From the NCBI RefSeq assembly GCF_932276165.1, contig NC_063987.1, forward strand, positions 7,750,001 through 7,814,000: a DNA stretch of 64,000 bases, written 5' to 3'. This DNA is from Plutella xylostella. Taxonomy: Eukaryota; Arthropoda; Insecta; Lepidoptera; Plutellidae. Positions 57,604-64,000 of this stretch are shown piece after piece (within the stretch, counting starts at the first letter, position 1; every line of letters begins with the position of its first letter). The notes beneath the pieces are model-generated. The model saw nothing but the letters and a program-made list of their open reading frames with translations. It had not been told where the DNA came from and ran no database searches. The translations under genes were made by a program, and so were the position numbers.

Positions 57604-58113
57604 CTAAAAACGACAGGCCGAATGCCATCTATTGGTGGATTTTGGAACTACTGGAAAATCTCCCATTACATCACAAATGGAACATTTTGTGTTAACTTGT
57701 GATGCTCGTACCACTTTGCCTTGTACTTCGATTCCTTTCCTTCCGTACTTCTTATAGCATTCTGTACAACGACCGCGAACTGTCTTTTCTCCAACTACAT
57801 TCTTCTTCAGATAGTGCTTCACATTTACTGTAGCTCTTCTTGGCGTCGAAGTCGATGGTCCGGGTTCTGTTGCACGGGATTGAGAATGTCTGTCAAGTAG
57901 TCCTGTGATAACTTGCTCGCGAAATTCCGTGATTGTCAGTTTTTTGTTGGTGGAATATTTGTTATAAAGAAAATGGGCATTGACTAGGCTTGTTCCCCAT
58001 AATATCTCAATAAACAGCTTACGATACCATTTAGTGCAACGCCTCAAAGCACTGCCATATGTGGCCATTTGATCACTAATATCTATCGACGTTTTGCCAC
58101 TGTTGTAGTCGTC
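57604..58113 (-). pseudogene. piggyBac transposase, C-terminal part with zinc-binding tail
   Basis: Reads DYNSGKTSIDISDQMATYGS, LRRCTKWYRKLFIEILWG, SLVNAHFLYNK and ITEFREQVITGLL, the end of the piggyBac DDE domain (the YN--K-G-D-SDQ block holds the last catalytic acid). A Cys-rich tail follows: CTECYKKYGRKGIEVQGK, then TKCSICDVMG, as in the piggyBac RING/CRD-like finger. The first two-thirds of the transposase are missing; upstream the frame runs into unrelated DNA and a Harbinger fragment. Not functional. Confidence 0.85.
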
Positions 58114-58299
58114 GTTGCTTGCTGCTCGCAACGCACATGAGATTAGACAGTGACGACCAATCTCGAGATATCGTGAACAATAATTGTACCACAATATATA
58201 GTCATTACATGTGAGCAGCACCCTACGTTCGGTTCTGAGCCCTACAATGCAGTTGCAACAGAAGCTCATTATAGCATCTACACCATTTGTTTGTATACT

Positions 58300-58389
58300 A
58301 CATATAATTATTATGATGTTGTGGAGCACTGCACATGCCACAAATTGTCTTTCGTGCAGTTTCAACGTCTCCCTACATGTAAGGGTCAA
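58300..58389 (-). pseudogene. Harbinger transposase C-terminal fragment
   Basis: The short segment LKLHERQFVACAVLHNI matches the 'IVACAVLHN' block near the end of the DDE_Tnp_4 (Harbinger nuclease) domain. It abuts a TIR-like GGGTCAATTTATACTAGG at 58382-58400. Confidence 0.5.
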
Positions 58390-58564
58390 TTTATACTAGG
58401 GCAGAGTCGAAGCGTCAAATTCTTCACAACTAAAGCGGAGGCCGCACGAATGCGCGCGTATTCGCGAGAACAGGCGCGCATTCTTTAACGAGTAGTAATG
58501 GGCATCAACTGCATTGCTATTGAATCACTTACCAGTTGACTCTCGTAGCTGAAACGTGTGTAAA

Positions 58565-58744
58565 ATGGTTGACATTGATCTTGCTACGATAATACTTATA
58601 TCGGAAGTTGAAGAAGAAGAAATAAGAAAAAGTAAGCGGAAATATAGTGTTCACAACTTGTGGAAGAAGAGACGTGTTTGTGGTGAATTTACTTCTTTTT
58701 GCGTTGATTTATATAGATACCCAAATTTCTTTTACGACTATTAG
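58565..58744 (+). pseudogene. Harbinger transposase N-terminal fragment
   Basis: From ATG 58565: MVDIDLATIILISEVEEEE, then KRKYSVHNLWKKR, CGEFTSFCVDL and PNFFYDY. This follows the Harbinger nuclease start 'RR-WVH-----R---GEF--L---L--D---FF-Y-RMS'. The frame ends at a TAG created where another element begins (TA|GGGGAGG at 58744). Confidence 0.65.
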
Positions 58745-59217
58745 GGGAGGATGGGGGAATTACGGACGCTGAAGGGAAATAACACACAACATTCGTAATA
58801 TCAGTAATAATCAGTCTGTCTTTATTAATTATAAATCTTTGGTTATACATCTACAAAAACAATTATAATTATTAAACGAGATCAATCAACAAATAAAATA
58901 TTTTTAGCAAAAACAAAACCTTGTCTGTCCGTAATTACCCGTAGCGCTCGGGGTAAATTCGGACTGACCCTGGGTTAATTACGGACAGCATGGGGTATTT
59001 ACGGACTAGGTCCACATCATAGACAACAATCACAAGTAAAGCCGTTAGAAGAACGTCCTCCAGTGCAGTTCTCATGAGCCCCCTTGTTACACTTTGAACA
59101 CATAATCCAGTCTTCGGCCGGTGGATCACTGTACTTTTCCTGACAATAAATGCAAAAGTAATCAACATTTCCTTCATTTTCAAAATTATTCAGATTTCTT
59201 ACACCCTCCTTCTTCAC
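58744..59217 (-). pseudogene. pogo/Tigger-like element remnant: PHD-type finger and one terminus
   Basis: The minus-strand frame 59217-59017 encodes CIYCQEKYSDPPAEDWIMCS, then CNKGAHENCTGG and FTCDCC. This Cys4-His-Cys3 layout is like the PHD-like finger found at the C-terminus of many insect pogo/CENP-B-type transposases. Towards 58744 the 3' flank repeats (A)ATTACGGAC several times and ends GGGGGAATTACGGACG ... GGGGAGG next to TA. The transposase core and the other terminus are missing. Confidence 0.65.
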
Positions 59218-59510
59218 TATCCTTTTCCTGTAGAAAGTTTTGACTTTTTTAGCTTATTACATGTAGTGTTATTTTATTTTCTTGTCTAACTTCTTTTGTT
59301 CCTTTTCTTCGAGATTCTTTTTTTCCGGTGTGCTGGTAAAAATGATGGAATGCTTTTTGTTAACTGCCGTTTAGGCTGCCTACGCACTGGCGACCATAGA
59401 CGCGGCCAGGCCGCCGCGGCCATGGTCGCCGGTGCGTAGGCAAGCGCGACATGTACTGGCGACCATAGACGCGGCCATTTTTTGCAGTCGACTTCCAAGG
59501 GTGTGTCAAG

Positions 59511-59815
59511 ATGGACGTGCAGAAGATAATCACGCTAACTGTGCTTGTGTATTTACTACGAAAACGAAAACGGAAGATTTCACGTAAAAGACAGTTTTGG
59601 GTGCATCCATTACTTTGCGAGAGAAAGACTAAAGGATTATATTATACTTATTTTTTGGATTTAAAAATGTATGAGAAGAGATTCTTTAATTACATGAGAA
59701 TGTCAAGGAATACTTTTAACCTGTTACTGGATACAATAAAACCAAAAATTACTGGAACTGATAACAACTATCGGAAATGCATTCCAGCAGAAGAAAAATT
59801 AGTAATAACAATAAG
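59511..59815 (+). pseudogene. Harbinger transposase first exon, left arm
   Basis: From ATG 59511: MDVQKIITLTVLVYLLRKRK, then RQFWVHPLLCERK, YFLDLKMYEKRFFNYMRMS and NTFNLLLDTIKPKIT to EEKLVITIR. The exon ends at a donor (ATAAG|GTAAGC). This is the N-terminal helical part of the Harbinger nuclease (WVHP, FF-Y-RMS, I-P-I). The DDE catalytic region is not in the element. Confidence 0.8.
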
Positions 59816-60046
59816 GTAAGCTTTTTCTTTTTACTCGACTACGGCGAAGCAAAAGGAGGGTTATGATTTTGACAGGCTATGTATGTATGTATATATGTAT
59901 GTTCATCTGTTCCCTCGTAACTTCTAAACGACATTCGACACGAAGTTACGAGGGAACAGATGAACATACATATATACATACATACATAGCCTGTCAAAAT
60001 CATAACCCTCCTTTTGCTTCGCCGTAGTCGAGTAAAAAGAAAAAGC

Positions 60047-60357
60047 TTACCTTATTGTTATTACTAATTTTTCTTCTGCTGGAATGCATTTCCGATAGTT
60101 GTTATCAGTTCCAGTAATTTTTGGTTTTATTGTATCCAGTAACAGGTTAAAAGTATTCCTTGACATTCTCATGTAATTAAAGAATCTCTTCTCATACATT
60201 TTTAAATCCAAAAAATAAGTATTATAATTATAATCCTTTAGTCTTTCTCTCGCAAAGTAATGGATGCACCCAAAACTGTCTTTTACGTGAAATCTTCCGT
60301 TTTCGTTTTCGTAGTAAATACACAAGCACAGTTAGCGTGATTATCTTCTGCACGTCC
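60047..60357 (-). pseudogene. Harbinger transposase first exon, right arm
   Basis: Inverted duplicate of 59511-59819. A 4-bp difference near 60228 shifts the frame relative to the left arm, so the two ends of the protein sequence lie in different frames, while TYFLDLKMYEKRFFNYMRMS and the rest to VITIR are identical. Reads toward the centre of the palindrome. Confidence 0.8.
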
Positions 60358-60625
60358 ATCTTGACACACCCTTGGAAGTCGACTGCAAAAAATGGCCGCG
60401 GCGGCCTGGCCGCGTCTATGGTCGCCAGTGCGTAGGCAGCCTTATCCTAAATTTAACCGCAAACTTTGCAATGGGGCAGAACTCAACAATGCCTATAGCG
60501 AATAAAATTGAAATCTGTATAGATCACGACTATCTCAAAATGACTGGGGAAGACAGTTTTTTACAAAGTCTACACAACTAAAAAAAGATTATAATATATC
60601 ATAACGTATTCGTCATTACTAAATT

Positions 60626-60775
60626 GATATACTTTTTTATTACGGAGCTGCCAGAGGAAACTCTGAACAAGCCCGTCGCGAAGACTTAGAAAGGTCAAAT
60701 TGTCGACTTCCTGACGCCCGTGTATTTGCTAGGACATTTCGTGAAATTCAGGAACGTGGAAGCGTCCATGCTCAC
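60626..60775 (+). pseudogene. helix-turn-helix (DUF4817-like) fragment
   Basis: The plus frame reads IDILFYYGAARGNSEQARRE, then DLERSNCRLPDARVFARTFR and EIQERGSVHAH. The YGAARGN--QARR and P--RVFAR-FR-I-ERGS pattern is that of the N-terminal helix-turn-helix seen in DUF4817 proteins and many insect transposase-like genes. Isolated, with no downstream catalytic domain. Confidence 0.65.
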
Positions 60776-61038
60776 TGCGCGAGCACTCGCGTCAGTAAAA
60801 TTAAAGTTATTTTCTTTACAATTTTTATGAAATATTATAAGTTTTTCAGTGTTTTTTGGTAATAATAATGTAAATGTAATGTAGGTATGTATCTATTTCA
60901 GTTTACATTCGATTTACGATATAACTTTGTTAATTTACTAACCAGTTAATTTTACGAAGAATTTACCTGAAAGAAATAGCTCTGCCCATAACTACACCAC
61001 GTATAACAATAAAATCTTACATATGGACAGTACATAAG

Positions 61039-61101
61039 TGTTTTTTGTTGGTCCGGTGGTACAAATCTCCCGTTTTGTACCACCGAACCAAAAAAAAACA
61101 C
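61039..61101. repeat. 28-bp-arm hairpin
   Basis: GTCCGGTGGTACAAA and TTTTGTACCACCGAAC are the inner ends of arms that continue outward through T/A runs to GTG/CAC. Weaker pairing extends further (CATATGGACA and TGTCCATAT). It may be a MITE core. Confidence 0.7.
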
Positions 61102-61506
61102 CCTAAAGAAGAGAGGGTACATGCCTATAACTATGTCCATATAAGAAAAATAGCAGGTCAAAAAAGGGTGCAATACATGAAGAAAGTTACTGTGCAACGA
61201 ACACTTTATGTTCATGTTTCAGGATTGTATTGCTGAAATAAATGCTGCAGATGACAATAACTTCTAATTTTTTAAATAATTTTGAGATTTGTTGATTTTG
61301 TGTGGCTTAAGACGCATTTATACCTAAAAGATCAGAAATTTTCCCAAAGCATGAACGATAGCTCATATAGTGAATAATTATAATATTAAAACTATAAATA
61401 TTACGTTTTCTAATACCATATGATTCATTTTATTCAAATTATATACATTTATAAGATATCGTAATTATTAAGTGTCCAAAAAATACATTTTAATATGGGC
61501 GGCAAA

Positions 61507-61563
61507 ATGCTCCCCACGCGAGCACTCGCGTCACACAAAAAGGCGCGACTACTCTAGGGTTAA
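61507..61563 (-). mobile_element. piggyBac-like terminus at TTAA
   Basis: ACTACTCTAGGG is followed by TTAA (61560-61563); in reverse this is TTAACCCTAGAGTAG, the form of a piggyBac-type terminus. Inside it lies the palindromic motif GCGAGCACTCGCGTCA (61519-61534), which also occurs at 60781-60796. The two occurrences plus flanks make a direct repeat about 28 bp long and 738 bp apart. Confidence 0.6.
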
Positions 61564-62434
61564 CAGTCCGCTGGTTATAGACTATACGGCGTTTCACAAA
61601 ATCTAATGTGGCGCCCTCTAACGGGCAAAACATACAGAGTAAAAAAATAAAGTTAAGATAAATATGCCGTGTTTGATATCGTTTGAAAGCGCTTTACTTG
61701 TACATTATGAATATATTAATCTTGTCACCAAATTTAGTATGGCGCCCTCTAGCGGACAAAAAGTTTTGTTGTAGTTGGGTTTTAGGTTTTTTACTTTATC
61801 TTTTTTTTTTTTTTTTTTTAAAGATTTTATTATCACTCCACAGACTTTATGTCTGTGCCTTTTTGAGAGATCAATATATTGTGAGAGTTTGGTTGTTTTT
61901 TGTCTTCATCTTTTAACTACTCACTACTCAATGTGGAAGCTTATAATATATATATTTTATCTTTTATATATATATACCTATATATTATTAATAATTTTTT
62001 TTTTGCTAAAAAAAAAAAAAAAAATTTCTTTATCTTGTTAAAATACAGAATGTTTAAAAAATACGAGATATATTTTAAAGGGTGTTTCGGAATGGAGTAT
62101 TGTGTACAGGAAAAATAAAAATAATGTGATAGGGCCTTTTTTTACTTAAACCGCTAAATGGATTTTTTTGTATATTTGAATTATACAAGACTCGATTCTG
62201 AATCACCCTAAACCACCATTGTTGTGTTTTTCACAACAACCTGTATAATTCATTGTCCAAGGTTTTGCCACTTTAAAAAATTTATGAACTATTGTTCAGT
62301 AGTATTCTACTTTACGACTTTGAAAAGGAGAGGAAAAGGGCTTGCTTATAACATGTTTTTAAATATTAAAAAACTGAAGTAGATAATCAAATTATTTGTA
62401 TTTTCATAACTTAAAAAATGGCAATTGTTAAAAA
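61564..62434. other. low-complexity stretch, no gene
   Basis: Contains two short near-repeats (TGGCGCCCTCTAACGGGCAA and TGGCGCCCTCTAGCGGACAA), a poly(T) at 61801-61819, (TA)n-rich DNA and a poly(A) at 62009-62024. Frames here are products of low complexity. Confidence 0.5.
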
Positions 62435-62656
62435 TTAATCATTCAAATTGGGAAATAGGTCTATCATTTCTGAATTTTGAGAAATATCAGAATAATGAGT
62501 ATGAGTATCGCTGTAATTTGAATCATCTGATATCCTGTTGGTAGTAGAATAACCTGAATAACTCGGTCGATGCAGGTCATATTCTTGGTCGCTAAGAGTA
62601 TTGAAATTACTTGAATAGTTTATGCGCGCTGTTGTAGGTGTACAGTTCGGTTGGTA

Positions 62657-63657
62657 CAGTATTGTGCAAATTAATGTGAACACGAGTGAAAATTTGAAAA
62701 AAATACATTTATTAGTTCTAAAATAAAAAAACAAAGATATATTAATACAATTTAAGTTATTTTAATAGAAAATGTGTCCTCCCTGGCTTTTATAACTTCT
62801 TCAATAGGTTTTGGCATAGATTCGACATGATTTTAACAGTTTTCTGATATTTACTGGTCTAAAAAACTTGTATGGATTACAGCCTCAATCATTTTAGTTT
62901 TTCTCGTGCGATCCGTTTTCCGAACTCTAACTTTCATGATGGCCCACTTATTTTCAATGGGAATAAGTGCCGGTGAGTTCTCTGGCCATCCAAAGGCATG
63001 ATATCTTGTTGTTCTTGAAATATTTAAGCATAATCTTGGACACGTGGAATGGAGCCGAATTTTGTTGAAAAACTTATTGACCGTTAGCATAAACTTTTCT
63101 TAGTTTGGGACTGTTTTTCTTTTATAGGTACCGGATGACTTGTGCCCATCGAAGGGATGATGGACTCACTAAAATACAGTGACTTGCTAGAACGGAGATT
63201 AGAAGTTGAACTAAGAAAATTTGATGATATCGGTCAATAAGTTTTTGAACAAACTTCGACTCCATGCCACGTGTCTAAGATTATGCTTAAATATTTCAAG
63301 AACAACAAGATATCATGCCTTTAGATGGCCAGAGAACTCACCGGCACTTAATCCCATTTAAAATAAGTGGGCCATCGTGAAAGTTAGACTTCGGAAAACG
63401 GATTTCACAAGAAAAACTAAAATGATTGAGGCTGTAATCCATACAAGTTTTTTAGACCGGTAAATATCAGAAAACTGTTAAAATCATGTCGATTCTATGC
63501 CAAAACCTATTGAAGAAGTTATAAAAGCCAGGGAGGACACATTTTCTATTAAAATAACTTAAATTGTATTAATATATCTCTGTTTTTTTATTTTAGAACT
63601 AATAAATGTATTTTTTTCAAATTTTCACTCGTGTTCACATTAATTTGCACAATACTG
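62657..63657. mobile_element. fold-back Tc1-type element inserted in the BESS exon
   Basis: CAGTATTGTGCAAATTAA starts the left arm (62657-63105) and its complement ends the right arm (63209-63657). The arms are 449 bp each and nearly identical in reverse, with a 103-bp centre. TA flanks both sides (62655-62656 and 63658-63659). The termini match the Tc1-superfamily start CAGTA-TGTGCAAATT. Confidence 0.9.
62851..63090 (-). pseudogene. Tc1 transposase C-terminal fragment, left arm
   Basis: Reads STCPRLCLNISRTTRYHAFG, WPENSPALIPIENKWAIMK and VRVRKTDRTRKTKMIEAVI. This is the last part of the DDE/D domain: the W-P--SP-LNPIEN-W block with the final catalytic Glu kept, though the usual SPDLNP reads SPALIP. 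The right arm carries the same segment on the plus strand (about 63224-63463), more mutated. The rest of the transposase is absent. Confidence 0.8.
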
Positions 63658-64000
63658 TATTTTTCTATAATTTCCATGATTTCCATTTTCGCTTTGGTCT
63701 TCATTGCAGCAGGGATTGTTTGAAATCTTTCGAGGAGGGATAAAAGAAACAGTCTGTCACAATTTGAATCATTCTGTGTAGTCGCTATGGTCTTATGCAG
63801 AACTGAAATTAGAGGGTCTGTATCGGATTCTTCGTTTGGTATTTTTTTCTTCCTTTTTGTTCTAAGCGACTTTGATGCAGACTGTTGAGTCACTAGCAAT
63901 TTAAATTTGTATTTAATCATGAGAGCTTTCAGATTTACAAAAAATATATCAGTTCTTCATTAAATGCAGTAATTCTATTTATGGAAGTAGCTTCAGGCCT

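Larger units (their letters stand above)
59374..60441. mobile_element. fold-back PIF/Harbinger element (1.07-kb palindrome)
   Basis: Arms 59374-59923 and 59943-60441 are inverted copies of each other around a 19-bp spacer. The differences I can see are one 55-bp segment present only in the left arm and one 4-bp indel. Termini GGCTGCCTACGCACTGGCG are perfect inverted repeats, and TTA flanks both sides (59371-59373 and 60442-60444), the 3-bp target duplication of PIF/Harbinger. Each arm carries the first exon of a Harbinger transposase pointing inward. Confidence 0.9.
62435..63881 (-). pseudogene. MADF-BESS protein, C-terminal exon split by a transposon
   Basis: The right piece (63881-63658) reads SASKSLRTKRKKKIPNEES, then DPLISVLHKTIATTQND, DRLFLLSLLERFQTIPAAMK and KAKMEIMEIIEKY. 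This is the BESS motif (DR-F-LSLLP--K-IP----R-K-EIM--I) typical of MADF-BESS transcription regulators of the insect Adf-1/Dip3 type. The left piece (62656-62435) continues QPNCTPTTARINYSSNFN, a Ser/Tyr-rich tail and FPNLND before TAA at 62435-62437. A Tc1-type element with TA target duplication sits between EKY and QPN, and the frame is open on both sides in phase. The exon probably starts after an acceptor at 63882 (CTCAACAG|TCTG). The MADF exons lie beyond the window. Whether the allele is dead, spliced around or polymorphic is unknown. Confidence 0.78.

Overview
The window looks like AT-rich nuclear DNA of an insect, most probably a moth or butterfly. Host genes are sparse and split by introns with GT/AG junctions. 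Most of the sequence is transposon-derived: tRNA-headed SINEs, 3' ends of non-LTR retrotransposons, many short inverted-repeat elements (MITEs), and remains of Tc1/mariner, pogo-like, hAT, piggyBac and PIF/Harbinger transposons. Assignment to Lepidoptera is inference from the repeat families and from the insect-type FGF and MADF-BESS proteins; no database search was possible.

Layout. 1-12.6 kb: no gene, only scattered repeats. 12.6-16.3 kb (minus): a CR1/jockey-type LINE with a complete endonuclease-RT frame and the 3' part of an ORF1 esterase. 16.9-17.4 kb (minus): first coding exon of a secreted fibroblast growth factor, with signal peptide and clean splice sites; the remaining exons are not visible to its left. 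18-36 kb: repeats, including a pair of related MITEs, three SINEs, RTE-like RT fragments and an unusual 1.7-kb TIR element studded with a GTAACGCAG-type motif. 36.5-37.7 kb: a CpG-rich block with a consensus donor on the minus strand, a candidate promoter or leader exon, possibly of the FGF gene. 38-49 kb: repeats, including a LINE interrupted by a DNA element whose near-identical sister lies 4.5 kb away.

49.5-53.0 kb (plus) holds the only complete host gene: MYG1, four coding exons, 362 aa, with an N-terminal arginine-rich presequence that suggests mitochondrial import. Its introns carry a DNA element and a SINE.

53.4-61.6 kb is a dense nest of DNA transposons: a hAT-type element with exact 8-bp target duplications that contains a mariner transposase fragment, a THAP fragment, a SAP-domain fragment, a piggyBac C-terminus, pieces of two or more Harbinger transposases, a pogo-like PHD finger, and a nearly perfect fold-back Harbinger element. 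62.4-63.9 kb (minus) is the C-terminal exon of a MADF-BESS protein, split by a second fold-back element of Tc1 type; the two exon halves are still in the same frame across the TA target site.

The genes do not form a pathway. The main interest is structural: two fold-back elements of different superfamilies within 3.3 kb, one of them in an otherwise open coding exon; a LINE whose RT frame lies -1 to ORF1 with no ATG before the endonuclease; and modular SINEs that share bodies and tails but differ in tRNA heads.
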